A stretch of 64,000 nucleotides of DNA from Kryptolebias marmoratus (GCF_001649575.2 NC_051430.1:19340296-19404295); one strand, 5' to 3'. Counted from the stretch's first letter, positions 12,926 through 24,969 are shown. Notes: generated by a model from the letters alone, not told the origin. Translations and numbers: made by a program.

Positions 12926-13779
12926 GTTTATGGATGAATTAAGTGTTCTGTCCCTCTGCAGTGATTTTACTCAGTAATGTGTAGTTAAAAAGGGCTAAAT
13001 GACAGAAACACGGCACAAAATGGTGAGCTGTTTAGGTTTTTGGTAAACCTCTGGGTGGGGAACACAAAATGTGGTTTGATGGTGTTTTTTGGGCACAAAA
13101 GGAGTAATGGAAGTCTTGTTTTAGACCTTTAGTGTGTGAAGTGCTGCTGACAGGAAGCACTTTTAGACTCTCTTGTTGCAGATTTATGAACAGGTTTGTC
13201 ATCAGCTGACCTCAGATCAGGTCTACATAATGTACAGTGGACTTTAGGGGTTAAGTGTGTTTTCAAAACAAAAGACTTAAAGGAGTCCAAGTTGGTGTTT
13301 GTGGGTTAAAACAAAGACAGACACCCAGAGTGTCTCTGAGGTAAATGATGACAGTAGGTCATCAGAGCTGCAGGAGCCCAAATTTCTCTCATCGTTCTAC
13401 GTTCAGGAACATTTAAACTATCTTTTTGTGCACAGAGCTACATTATTAAAAGCCCTGAGAGGTAAATCAGTCGACAGGTCTGTCAGTTTTCCTTCTTAAC
13501 ACTTACTGAGTAACAACTTCTGTGTAAGTTGTAGTGGAAACTTGCATTTTCTTTGAATCGTGTCACATTCAGTAAATATTTCTTTTAGGTTTTCAGCAAC
13601 CTTGAGGAGTGAAATGTATTTTTCAGTCCATATAGATGCAGCTCTTTTGGACACTATAACACTGATCCAATCCTACATCTTGGTGATAATCTAACAGATG
13701 TTTTAGAGTATATTAAAGTCTGCTGAACTGATCGTTGTGTATTAAAAACCCTGCTCTGAGTTAACTCTGTTGTGAAACT
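12926..13779. other. convergent intergenic / 3'UTR interval clip1-lrrc43
   Basis: Between the clip1 poly(A) signal and the lrrc43 stop, genes tail to tail. It probably holds the lrrc43 3'UTR, though no clean reverse AATAAA was found. Human B3GNT4, DIABLO and VPS33A, which lie between these two genes, are absent. Confidence 0.6.
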
Positions 13780-16700
13780 TTATGGGTTTCGTTGTGGTGC
13801 TTTGAGACGGTGGGCTTCAGGTGCAGACTGCCATTTCTCCAGCTCCACACGCAGCTCCACGGTTACTGGTTCCAGTTGGACGCCTGCAGATCCGTCTCTG
13901 AGGACGTCCACGTCTCGTCTCCTGGTTTCTTTCCCTTTGCCTGCAGTGGACAACGTCAAGCAGGACTCGTGAAAATAAGCACGCAGAGAAAGGAAAAGTT
14001 TTTTCCCCCACCTTCATCTTGTTTTTGTTTTTTTGTTTTTTTTATTATTATGCCCTGAAATTTAGAATTCAGGTGTGGAACGTAATGAAACTTCTAAAAA
14101 CAATCTTTACAGACTGCATTTATAATAGACTTTTTATTTTAATTAACAGCAGAAGTTGTGGTGTTTGACCTTTTGAAGGGACTGTGTCCTTCGTCGATTT
14201 ACTGCTGTCTCCTCTCTGCTTTGGTTCCTTGTCTTCCTTCTTTTCTTCTTTAGTTTTCTTTCCAAGATCCTTAAAATGTGAATTAAAAACAGAAAACGTG
14301 TCAATGTAACCGTTACGTTCAGGTGGGTGGACTACGTATTGACCATTACATCTACACAGCCTCTAATCGTACCTTTTGACTTGTTCGTTCAGCTTCCTCC
14401 ACATATTCTGCGTTCAAAGGACCGAAGTCGCAGAGGACGTTGACCTTCTGACCTCCTTGGACCAGGCTTTGCAGTGGGACGTGTGCAGAGCTGAGGGTTC
14501 TTCTGATGGGGGCGTCCTGGACCAGATCTGGGACAGATTTTCTCTTTTTGTCTTTAGGTTTGTCTCGAGTGGAAGCTGGTTTAGCTGCAGACTGAAGAAG
14601 AAGAAGAAGACTGGACTTATTAAACTGGATGAAGCTTATCTGCCAGAGCAGGGAGCTTAAAGAATAATCTTCATTATTGTTTCTATTCAGCTGCTGTCTT
14701 TAATTTAAGAACTTCACCACCAATCCCTGACATAATATGATGTCTAAAGCAGAAATTAGTTTTCAGTGAGTAATGGACAAATGCTTTTACGACACTTTGG
14801 AAAGAAAAAGTTCAAAGTTTCCTGCTAATCAGCAGGGTCATGAACTCAGTGTTGCGTGTCTTCATTTTGTAATTTTGTGGGAAATAAATGATAAACTCAC
14901 TTCTTCCTTCTTCCCTTTCTTCCTTTTTTCAGGGCGGCTCGGTTTCACCACCGGAACGTCTTCAGACGCTGCAGGCCACCACAGGATCTAAAATATCAAA
15001 TGCCGAAGCGGAAGGTTCACCTCGCTTTTTTTCCTCCTTCGCGTCAGAAATCCCCCACCTACCACACCTTTAATTTCCTGTACCTTTTCCTCCACCAGCC
15101 TGAGATAAAGTCCTTGATTCAGAAACTTCTTCAAGTCCCCCAGAGAACTAACAGCGAAGGCCTGCGCGTCGCTGAAGTCCATGAACTCTGACCACGACAG
15201 TTTTGATGTGCTGTGTTGTGACACTATGGAGAAATGGAAAAGTGGAGGGAAAAAGAAATGAACACAAAGTATAAGGATGGTGTTTAACACCTGATAACAT
15301 CTGACAGAGGATCAGCCTCGTCATCCCTCCTCGACTGCTTTTCCGAGAAAGCATGCTGACACAGCACTGATAAGAAAAAACTCCTCCCCAGTTCTGCAGA
15401 ATATATTACTCTTTAAAGATTCACTATTTTAAGGTTACGTCACATTATCACAGTTTCCCACTTCCTGCTTGCTCACTGAAATCCTGTTGTGTAATAATTT
15501 GGGCCTGGAGTTGGTTGCATCTTAGATGATTCAGTTATTCCTACAGCGTTCAGTTCTGGCGTAGGTTTCATCAGAAGTGATGGTGGAAACTCCAGTTTCT
15601 GGTCTGGACGCCTCTCCTTCACCATTCGCTTGTTGGTCGGCTTCGCTCGAGCCGTCCTCTGTCCCACGAGTCGTGGACTCTGTGTCAGGCTGGGACTCAC
15701 CGTCCAGTTTCTGTGAGCAGCACAACAACAACAACAACAACATAAAAAATAGGATTTTAAAAATATGAAGTGGATTTCTCTGCAGATGTGCTTCATCATT
15801 TATCTGTGTAGTGATTCTATTTGTGGTTTGGCTGTGAAATTCACACATAAAAAAGCTTTTTTTATGGTCCAGTTTCTAATTTGAACTTACTCTTTACATG
15901 AAAACTAAATCCACTGGTTATTATTGTCTGTGTTTGTTTGTGATTTGACCCTTTGGCCAATAATTTGGTAATTAGTTTAGACAAATTTCAGTGACCGTTT
16001 TTACTTGGAAACATAAAATAATCGTTGTGGTTAAAAAAGTTGTTTTCATACCAGCTAATTAAAAAAACAAAAGTTTATAATAAGGTAATATTACCGAGTT
16101 TTAAGATTCAGATGGCTTTTGACATCCTTGTTGGGGTTAGGATCACATTAAAAGACATACTGTACAAAGATTTCATTGGAAATACATGCAATTTATTTTC
16201 TATTTTTGCAGAGCTGTGACAAAGAAATAACCTTGATTTGAAACAATTACTTCCCAGCTCATCTAAACAACAGAATACATTATAGTAATTAATATTTTTT
16301 ATTAAGCACATGATTATTGAGCATTATTTAAGACAGACTTAAAATGTCAACACAAAATTCACTTATTTTTTTTGTTTTTAAAATTAGAAAGACATATTGA
16401 GGGGAACAAACAAGTAAAAATGGGCAAACTCTTTTTCTAATTAAATAAACAACATATGATGATGTTAATTTAGTAAGCACAATGAGACATAATGCCAATC
16501 AAACACATTTACGGTTGAGTCATACTCGGAACTGGCACTTTGATGATGCACATATGTATGAGAATTGAAAGTGTAAGAAGACTACATCACCGGGTTATCA
16601 GGTGTAGAATGACTAAGGAACTGGTACGTGATGAAATAGCTGTAGGTAATGAGTGGAAAGTCAGGAGCTTTTTTATTCACACCCATCGAATGGTCTGGGA

Positions 16701-19700
16701 TTCCCCTCAAACGGCTCAGATTCACTGTGACTGAAGCTACATCCACAATCAGATCTGTACAAACAAACAAAAAATAACCCTAATATTAAAAAAAAGCCCA
16801 CTTTATATGCAAACAATGCACACGTGGCGAAAGGAGCCCACGTTTGCAGATATTCTACTGGACAGGTCAGTGTACATTCTCACCGCTCATCGAGGCCAAG
16901 CCTCTGAAACAATGCCTTTCCTCAGCAGAGATCCACGAGGTGTCTAAACAGGCGAGCTGTGGGAGGCTGTCCACAGTGAAGCCTGGATACGACGGTGCCA
17001 GGGTGAACGGGTTGCCCTCCAGCAACAGTGTCTTAAGGCACGACAGAGTGCTCAAAGCGCCCAGCAGGGCCCGCTGGTCCAGAAACTCACAGTCGCTGAG
17101 GTCCAAACACACCAGCTGAGGCCTGAGGTCAGAAGAAGACAAAGATTATGCAAAACAGCTTCATCATAGGCATCAACAAAAAGCATAAAAACTTAGTTCA
17201 TATGTGTAATCTGTTATTATTGTAATGGTCACTTATTACTCTGAAAAACACAACTAACAAAGCAGTAAAAAAAAAAGTACAAAGCAGTTTTAACAATCAT
17301 ATGATATGATATGATATGATATGATATGATATGATATGATATGATATGATATGATATGATATGATATGATATGATATGATATGATACTGTATATCACTCA
17401 ATACAATCCTACACAATACAATATGATACAACATCATATAATACAATATAATATGATGCAATCCAATGTGATAGAACACAATATGGTATGATATTGTATA
17501 TTATACGACATGTAAAAGTATATCACACAACACAATATGGTATGACACAACACGACACAATGAGTTTCAATACGATATGAAACAATACAATACAATATAA
17601 TATAAATGACTTTATTTGCCCCATCTGATGAATTTTGTTATCTTATGCTGGACAATTTGAGCTCGATCAGTACAAATGTGTCCATCACCTTCAGTAGAAA
17701 CCACTTGCGCTTCTTTTGTAATATCAGTAAACAGTATGCTGAGATTTTGTGTCAGCCTGAACTCTGTACTGGCATCTAAACCACACAAATGTGTCTGTGA
17801 GTGCTTTATGTGGGATCAAAAGTTTTTCACTTGGCATTAGCTTCTGCGCTCACCACTGACTGAGCACTTTGTGTGTCAGTGGGTGTCACCACTGAAAACT
17901 GCTGTCAAATCAGAAAAAACCTACAGAGAAGCATCCTGGCGTGGTTGGGTATCACCGTCTGGCCTTACATCCAACTACAAAGCCTGTGACTGTCACTGAG
18001 CCCTTATTTGACCTGATTTTGGGTTACCTCTTTAAAAACCCAACAGCTTCCTGTGTGTGTGCGCGTTTGTGCGCGTTTGTGTGTGTTTGTGTGTGTTTGT
18101 GCGAACTAACCAGTGTCTTCCTGTAAGATGAAGTATGTCTTTATGGGAACCCAGACTGTTTGAGCTGAGGCCGAGATACTGCAGATGGGGAGGCGGACGC
18201 TTTGTGAGTCCATTTAGAGAAGATAACCGGTTTGCACGTAAATCCAAAACCTTCAAAAGACACAATTTCATACTTAGTTAGTCCTCAACATGTTGCAACA
18301 TTAGCTTTAATGCTTCCACCTAAAAGCTAACAGCTTCAGATATTAATTTGCGTCTCATTAGACCATGCCACAGGCAGGTAGTTCACCCTAATATGAATCG
18401 CTAACAAGAAATTTGATAGTTTCCTGCTCTGCATGATGAGCTGTAAATGAGTCTTTAGTAACATGTTGAAACAGCTGAAACTTCTCCTGATCTGATAAAG
18501 TGCAGAAAGCTGTTGCATCACTCTGATGCAGCCGAATGACTCACCTTTAGAGTACTGGGGAGATTCTCTGCAGGGATTTCTGAGATTACATTAGCACTCA
18601 GCACCAGTTCCTCCAGTCTGGAGAACCTCAGCAGGCCTTCGTCAATCACAGATACCTGAAAGCAACCCAAATATATCATCAAAGGTACATCACTGCAGAT
18701 TTATGTAATTTGTTGTTTCACGGAAAGGCAGTTTGGCCAGTAGGGCCCCTCAGACTAAGAGAGGCATCCAGAAAACCTTAAATTTATTGTATACTTTGGA
18801 CGTCATAATTTGTGTACACAGTTCAGGGTTTAGGGTGTGCCATGACCAAATAAAGACTGCTCCTAGGGGCTATAAAAATAATTTAGGCTGGGTTGTTTTA
18901 CTGCAATGCAACAGGAAGCATGAATCACACCAACAAGTACATGGACAATTACAGTGTATACTTTATTTAAGTTTTTTATTAATGTTAAAGTTCCCAATTA
19001 GGTCAGTAATTATTTCAGCTAACACTAGGAGCAGAAACTGTGACTATACTGATAATAAAAAGCTTATTAAACAATCCTCACTTCAGTTGTGTTGTAGGAA
19101 TCCTAAATGCACTAAAGTTCAAATTCATGAGGATCATTTTTACCACATTACTGTTTCACGGAGCTTTAATTCTATTTACTACAAAAGTAGAAGATGTGCA
19201 GGTTAGGAGCCCCTGTGTCTGCCGCTTATTGCATCAAGATAAGGATTTTGATTAAGGGTTTCAAAATGTACCAACTACATATCAGTGCAACAGCTTCAAA
19301 AGTAAATAAGAACTAAAAAAAACATCATTTCACAAGAACATTTGATTACTATCAAAGTTTACTATTATAACCTCATTCTAAAACAAAATTCAGGGACCTG
19401 AAAAAATCGTGACTGGAGATTTGAAACAAGGAAACATCAGATGAAGATCAAATCTGAGTCCTAATCTGTTGGTAAGAAATACAACCAAATCAATCAATAT
19501 CTGTCTGTCTGAAAATGAGATAAACACACAAATATAACAAACAAATCAAATGTTAAAGTAGAATTTTTTTTCTGATTAGTTAAATAATTGCACTTGATTT
19601 TAAATTAAACTTAAGAAGAAAAACATTAATTTTGAGGTGGCGCACCTGTTAATTTTCAGGTAAATTATTTTAGGAACTGATTGGAAATATATTAAGAGTG

Positions 19701-20259
19701 TGAACAAGTGTAATGAAAACTATTCACGCAGGTTTTTTCTTTTTAAACCAAATCCTCCAGAACAGTTTGAGTTGAGAACAAGCGAGCGGCTGGAGTCAAA
19801 CTTCAAGCTTTTGGATGTTAGTCGTGTTCACTCACATCTTTTCCAAGGATACGAAGAGTAGTGAAGTAATTATAAATGAAGTTTGCGTTCAGCTGCTGCG
19901 GTTCGAGCACACCCAGCCGTCTCAGAGCTGAAGCGTCAGGACTCCACTGTTCATCACGGCGTCTCCATGGAGACCGAGGACAGCTCAGCAGGTCCAGGAG
20001 GACATCTCTCGACTCTGTTCCTGCTCCCTCTGCACTGTCTTCTGTACTTCTCTGAGAGCAGAACAAATGTGTTTGTCATATTTTATTATTTTTAAAAGTA
20101 CTTCGTGCAGCAGCGTGAGCCATTTCAACTAAAATTCTGTTTCATTTGAAGCAAATGTAGCTGAAAACTCACCCAGGTGCCGTTTCCGCAGGGAAAATCA
20201 GTCAGACAAAGGTGTCGGATCTGCTTCTCCAACACAGCAGAAAGTGTTTTTGAGCTCAT
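13780..20259 (-). CDS. lrrc43: LRRC43, leucine-rich repeat-containing protein 43, 609 aa
   Basis: Twelve exons on the minus strand, listed 5' to 3': 20173-20259, 19836-20051, 18545-18655, 18111-18250, 16884-17122, 16591-16754, 15545-15710, 15084-15223, 14901-14987, 14373-14591, 14170-14269, 13780-13940. All phases agree. The start is the only ATG before [16 protein letters not shown], which matches the family N-terminus (LCLxxFPCG). Leucine-rich repeats fill about residues 105-265, closed by an LRR-cap-like stretch ([20 protein letters not shown], then [12 protein letters not shown]). Then come the [11 protein letters not shown] segment, an acidic linker (exon 15545-15710), the LVEEKILWWP motif across two exons, a lysine-rich spacer, and a C-terminal [20 protein letters not shown] motif. 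Human LRRC43 is 656 aa with the same order. Function is poorly known; cilia-linked expression is inferred from the upstream X-box. Confidence 0.95.
15711..16590 (-). other. lrrc43 intron
   Basis: AT-rich intron with an ACA trinucleotide tract near 15721-15740. No nested gene recognised. Confidence 0.7.
17301..17385 (+). repeat. (ATGAT)n pentanucleotide microsatellite with decayed tail
   Basis: Seventeen perfect ATGAT units in an lrrc43 intron (17123-18110). Degenerate relatives of the unit (ATACA, ATATG variants) continue to about 17600. The long minus-strand reading frame here is only the repeat. Confidence 0.97.
18050..18104 (+). repeat. imperfect GT-rich simple repeat
   Basis: TGTGTGTGCGCGTTTGTG-type tract in an lrrc43 intron, directly beside the donor of the exon 18111-18250. 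Confidence 0.85.
18656..19835 (-). other. lrrc43 intron
   Basis: Intron of 1,180 bases. A 157-codon plus-strand frame at 18733-19206 has no recognisable family, Kozak context or splice partner, and is treated as chance. Confidence 0.65.
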
Positions 20260-20340
20260 AGCTGTTAAGATAATATACTGTATGACGATATATCACATAA
20301 AGTAAAGAGACGAAGCTACAGCAGCTGATCATCTGATATT

Positions 20341-20370
20341 TGTTTACACTTTTACCTGTTGCCAGGCAAC
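20341..20370 (-). promoter_or_regulatory. lrrc43: RFX X-box and forkhead site upstream of lrrc43
   Basis: GTTGCCAGGCAAC at 20358-20370 is a perfect palindromic X-box (6-1-6) about 100 bases before the lrrc43 ATG. A TGTTTAC forkhead (FOXJ1-type) motif is at 20341-20347. Both are hallmarks of motile-cilia gene promoters; binding is inferred. Confidence 0.7.
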
Positions 20371-20543
20371 ACCTGGGGATTCCTTCAGGACTGCAGTGAA
20401 ACAGTTTGTGCTCAAAAACAGTGAAATAGTGTCCAACCTGCTTTGAAATGATGAAAAATCACTGAAGTTATGGAAATTTGATGTTAGAGGAAACAGAAGA
20501 AAATTAATAGGATAAAATTTGGGCCTGGAGCATCGGTGTAGAG

Positions 20544-20757
20544 GAGTGGTGTCCAGTCCTGGTCCTTGAGGGCCACCATCCTGCATGTTTTACGTATTTC
20601 TCTGCTCCAATACACCTGATTTGAATGAATGGGTGATTTACAGGCTTCTGCAGAACATGAAGAGGTGATTTAACCACTGAATCAGGTGTGTTGGAGCAGA
20701 GAAACAAGGAAAACATGCAGGATAGTGGCCCTCGAGGACCAGGATTGGAGACCCCTG
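20544..20757. mobile_element. hAT-type MITE with 8-bp target-site duplication
   Basis: Fold-back element of 214 bases. Its ends are about 50-bp terminal inverted repeats beginning GAGTGGTGTCCAGTCCTGG and (reverse complement) CAGGGGTCTCCAATCCTGG. It is flanked by identical GTGTAGAG direct repeats at 20536-20543 and 20758-20765. CAGGGG-type ends with 8-bp duplications are the hAT signature. It has no coding capacity and lies under 300 bases upstream of the lrrc43 start. Confidence 0.88.
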
Positions 20758-21258
20758 GTGTAGAGCTTCATGTTGACAGCAGATTGAAACAGAAATATCA
20801 TACATTTAACGTACATGTAAAACCAGAATGCAAGGATCTGCGAAACATTTCCACAAAAAAAGATAAAGTGACTGCTTTCCCATCAAACGATTACTTGAGT
20901 TAAAAGTCGACAAAACATTAAGAAATAGGGAAACAAAGGAGCAGAAAAGTTTTAAAACCGTTTTAAAACAAAGTTGGTGGTTTTGTGTTTCATATGTTCT
21001 TGCTTCAAACAGCCTACGCACCTCATTGTGTTTTTTGTTTCACAATGCATAAAATCTTGCTCTACCTGAATGGTGCCTTCATAAATGTTTCCTGTGCCGC
21101 CAGCGGTATTTTAGAGCCGCACTCTCAGAAATGTTGGCTTTTAAACTGGCGTCTGACAACAAACTGGATAGTTTTTGGCAGAAGTAAGGTTCACAACATC
21201 TATAAGGGTTTCAAATTTTTTGTTATTCGACCACAAGGCAGATTTTTCGCAGTACATC

Positions 21259-21367
21259 CTGTCTGGCCTGGGAACAGGGAGGAGCTGGAGAATATCACCG
21301 GGGAGAGGGACGTCTGGGACCTTTAACATGACCATGGGTAAGCAGAAGGATGGATGGATGGATGGAT
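21259..21367 (+). mobile_element. RTE/Rex3-like LINE 3' end fragment
   Basis: Contains the conserved 3' phrase of fish RTE elements (ctggcctgggaac, then gaggagctggagaa, then gacgtctgggac) followed by a (GATG)n tail at about 21351-21367. Truncated; no reverse transcriptase left. Confidence 0.7.
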
Positions 21368-21807
21368 ACAAACAGATTTCCACAGGACTGAGTCATTCCG
21401 AAATGAGCTTCAGCTCAAAGAAAACAGCTTTTTCTGATCTTTTGTAATCATAGTTGTCATCTTTGCACAGTAATGTCTGAATTTGAATTTGTGGCTGCAG
21501 GAGTGAACTGTGTTCATGAACAATTAAAGAATTGTTTTAATTTTTTTTATAGCCTGAAACCTGAAGATCACAGATATTTAACACTGATGTTTTTTAGCCA
21601 TGCTGTCATTATTTAATTATGAACTGCAGGTTTTTTGTTTCACTTGTTTTGCCAACCAGAAATTCTAAACACGTTGCCTGTTCCCCATATTGTTATTTCC
21701 CACATCATGTTCATTATCAGCACACCTAGATCCTCTATTCCTTTATCCTCTGATCACCACCTGCAGTATTTATACTCTAGTATTACATGTGACATAAATG
21801 TAAAACT

Positions 21808-22205
21808 AAACAGAACACAATGAGCTGCAAATCTCATAAACCATGTTTTATTCACAATGGAATATAGTAAACATATTAAATGTTGGAACTAGGAAATTGT
21901 ACCATTTTCTGGAAAATAAAGGTGAAAAAGTAAACTTAGGTGGTTTTGTGTGAGCAGGGGCAACAAAAGGCTGCAAAAGTAAGTTGTACAAATGAAAAAA
22001 CAGTCGGAGAATTGACCTGTTGCCAATAAATTAATTAGGTGAATTGGCAACAGGTCAGTAAGGGGACAGGGTATAAAAACAGCATTTTAGAGAAGTAAAG
22101 ATGGGCAGAGGGTATCCAGTCTGGTCAGAGCTCAAAGGACGAGGCTGCTCGTGATCTTTTGGCTCTCAGGTGGAACTTCCACCAATCACTGTCTGTAAAC
22201 ACAGT
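21808..22205 (+). mobile_element. remnant of a common fish DNA-transposon-type repeat
   Basis: Word order (aacacaatgagctgcaaatc, gaacta, aggggcaacaaaaggctgc, aattggcaacaggtcagta, ggtataaaaacagc) resembles a repeat I have seen widely in teleosts. Family assignment is uncertain; no transposase frame remains. Confidence 0.45.
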
Positions 22206-23208
22206 CCACTGTTCACATTTTTGACAATGTTTAGCTGTAATTAGTTATTTCAAGGCCATGTGACACCATTAATGTGTGCAGGCTTTGGTCCTAAAAATAA
22301 AACAAGGCAGCTTCGTAAACCTGGTCCTTCAGTTCCCAGCAACAAAAGGAGCAGCGACACTTGGTCTAGAATGTATAGAATTTATAGTTTAGTGTTTTGC
22401 TTTTAATGTCATTTTTTTCAATATACTGTGTATATAGCATTCCAGCATTTTAAAAGAAGGGGTTTTATAAACTAATTTTCTTCAGTGTTTGGATTCTGAT
22501 GGTTTAAATGCACAAAACTAATGAAAATGACAGACATACACACAGTTTTGGGTAATTTTTTGTTTCTTTTGAAATTGAAAAACTGAGTCAAGTATACTAA
22601 CTAGTATTATGACTCTTCAAGATAAATCAAAGGCAGATATCTTGTGCTGTGTTATCCAAATAAAGCAGAAAAGCTAAAGATAGATAAACAGTAACTGACG
22701 TTAATTGCTCTTGTATTACTAGGAAATTTATGATTGTATAATGTAGATAGAGTATACACAGTACATTTATACCCTGAAAACCCCAAATTGGGCATTTTTA
22801 ATGTATATATTAGGCTTTATGGAAACAAGAATCACGGTGACTAAACACAAAAGGGTCTGACTTGTATATAAATCAAAAAAGGGAGTAATGCTAAACCAAC
22901 TACGGTGCATTATGTAACAACTTCTCAAAACTTTAGAAGCATTACAACAATAAGTGAACAATCTCTCAACATGTCTGAGTTCCACACTGTGTTTCAAGCA
23001 TTTTACCAAACAGTTTCAGTCTTGAGATGCCATCGATACCTCTGTGGCAGTTTGCACAGCCTCCACACAACCAACCACTGTGGTAAATGCTGCCCTACAA
23101 CTGCAAAAAAGAAACATTTACAAAGAGATTGTTTGGACGATAATGCCACAGTGGCGTCATCAACCAGCTGATGGCATGCAGAAAAAAAAATCCCACGTAC
23201 TGATAGCC

Positions 23209-23247
23209 TATATAAGCAGTTAGTGCCAGTACATGAGCATTGAGTCA
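23209..23247 (+). promoter_or_regulatory. TATA box and AP-1 site of cytokine-like gene A
   Basis: TATATAAG at 23209-23216 lies 58 bases before the ATG, leaving a short 5'UTR. A TGAGTCA AP-1 consensus sits at 23241-23247. A focused TATA promoter fits an inducible gene. Confidence 0.6.
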
Positions 23248-23273
23248 GCAAAACCCAGGAAACAAATCACACC

Positions 23274-24749
23274 ATGTGTCTGCGAAAAGGTAAGGTTCTG
23301 CTCAGGAGGAGCACTTAACGCTGAGGACTGTTTTAAAATTTAACAAAAAGGTTTAATTTTGTTGTTTTTCTTTTCAAAATTATTGTCCTTTCTCCTCAGT
23401 ATTATCTTATTGAATCTACTTAGACGTCTATGAGGCTTCAGTTCACTTGTTACGCAGATAACAGCCTCATATTTTTGTATTTTTGTTTGCAGAGTTTCTG
23501 CTTTTCTTTACCGCTGTGATCTACATGGGCCTCCTGGTCGATATAGTCCAACCAATACCGCCGAGGGATCTGAGGATCCTTAACATGTCTTTGAATAATC
23601 TAAAAATGGCGGAAAACCAATGTGTAAGTAAGCTCACAAAAAGTATATATAAAGTGTACAGAACTTTGTGACAGTTTTAGGTTTTAGTTTAGCCCAATCT
23701 TTTATTATATTAAATACTTCTCCAGGCTTTTTGAAGGTCTTTCATTGGACTTTAGCAGGTGTTTTCACTCATTTTCAGTCCATCTCTTGTATCTACACTA
23801 TGACAGCATGAGATCAGCCTGAGCTTAAAAACTGAGGAAAGTGAACAAATGAGGATGAAGGACAAAAAGTCAAGCCTAAAAAAACCATCTACAGTAGACA
23901 GGGCAGCTGTGGATCAGTGGTTAGAGCAGTTGTCCTCCAATGAGATAGCTGGAGGTTTGATTCCACCAGTATGCCATGTGTTGAAGTGTCCTTGGGCAAA
24001 ACACTGAACCCCTCAATACCTCCAAGGTGCTACACTGATCTATGAATGTAATCTAAAGCACTTGCTTGACTCTATTGAAGGATTTATTCAGATTAGCTGT
24101 GTAAAGTTCTTTGTAGATGGGTGAATGAGGACAATGAAGCTCTGAGTAACCTGGTTGGATAGAACAGCACTATATAGGTACAGTTTATTTAGATGAAGAG
24201 TATCTGAAAATCATGTCTTCATGAAAAAATCCAGCAGATATCTGAGAGATTCATCATCGCTCAGTTGATCATTGACTGTATGCCAAATCCTCTTTGAGAA
24301 TCGCCTTTTTGTGCTAGTTTCCTCACAGTTTTGTGTCCCAGCATTTGCTTTTATGATAATTGCTCCTGTTTCCTCCACAGGTCCATCAGCTCTTTGGGGA
24401 AGAACCGAACGCCTACAGTGCTGATACTTTAGAGCCCCTTGTTGGAATAACTTTTCCTGTGGGAAACACTACTGATCCTAAAACCCAGGAAACCATGTTT
24501 GCCATCAACGACTACCTCGAATGCCATCTGCCAAAAATAATCAAGACCGTCGTTCTGAATGCCTCTGAGATCCTCAGCAACACTAAGGCTTTTCAGATTC
24601 AGTTCAAAGCTTTTGCAGAAAAGACATTTTCAACAGAGACAAAATGCAACGACGAAAAGTTGGAAAAGTTGGGGGATTATGCTAAGAAGATATTTGTCCT
24701 CAGGATCATTTACTTCTCCAGGAAATGGACGGAAGCGTTCATCAGCTGA
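23274..24749 (+). CDS. candidate secreted type I cytokine A, 171 aa (IL31-locus position)
   Basis: Three exons: 23274-23289, 23493-23623, 24381-24749; intron phases 1 and 0. The first exon gives only five codons, as in LIF/OSM-class cytokine genes. Residues about 6-25 are a hydrophobic signal peptide with likely cleavage near VQP. The mature chain is alpha-helical in character, with cysteines 49, 97 and 138 and N-glycosylation sequons at N36, N78 and N109. The C-terminal helix (KLGDYAKKIFVLRIIYF) is amphipathic and reminiscent of helix D of LIF-type cytokines. The 3'UTR holds a strong AU-rich element. It lies between lrrc43 and mlxip, opposite in orientation to both, as IL31 does in mammals. 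I do not recognise the protein directly. Alternatives are fish M17, another LIF/CNTF-like member, or an unrelated helical secreted protein. Confidence 0.75.
23901..24192 (+). mobile_element. tRNA-derived fish SINE in intron 2 of gene A
   Basis: Begins gggcagctgtggatcagtgg (A-box region) with a B-box GGTTTGATTCC at 23954-23964. It continues with the usual body (gaagtgtccttgggcaaaac, actgaacccc) and ends in the tail agcactatataggtacagtt. A widespread percomorph SINE type. Confidence 0.85.
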
Positions 24750-24768
24750 ATCATACGTCACTGAAGAA

Positions 24769-24833
24769 TATTTATTTATTTATCTACCTATTTATTTATT
24801 CATCTATTTATTTATTTATCTATTTATGTATTT
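24769..24833 (+). promoter_or_regulatory. class II AU-rich element in the 3'UTR of gene A
   Basis: Nine or so ATTTA pentamers, several overlapping as TTATTTATT nonamers, start 20 bases after the stop codon. Such elements confer rapid decay on cytokine mRNAs. Confidence 0.85.
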
Positions 24834-24969
24834 GCTGAGTAGTAACAGTCTCTATTTAATGTTGTTTTTATACTAAGTGATGGTTTAGATGTAACAATGT
24901 TTTCTGTTACTCATTTCTGACTGGTGGTGGTTGCCTTCAGCTCGACTGTTGTTAATCTACCATCGCAGC

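Larger units (their letters stand above)
20766..23208. other. intergenic interval upstream of the cytokine-like pair
   Basis: About 2.4 kb between the lrrc43 promoter and the first cytokine-like gene. Apart from the two repeat fragments listed separately, I see no exon, and no third copy of the cytokine-like genes. Confidence 0.6.

Noticed and set aside
14376..15191. Plus-strand frames over 14.4-15.2 kb as a separate gene
   Set aside because: They are antisense to the lrrc43 exons encoding the LVEEKILWWP and DFGPL segments.
17297..17479. 60-residue minus-strand frame of repeated I-S-Y-H
   Set aside because: Translation of the ATGAT microsatellite.
17301..17600. Regular repeat considered as a CRISPR-like array
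   Set aside because: Unit of five bases, no spacers, vertebrate nuclear context.
21175..21447. 90-residue plus-strand frame
   Set aside because: Runs through the RTE/Rex3-like tail and its GATG repeat; not a gene.
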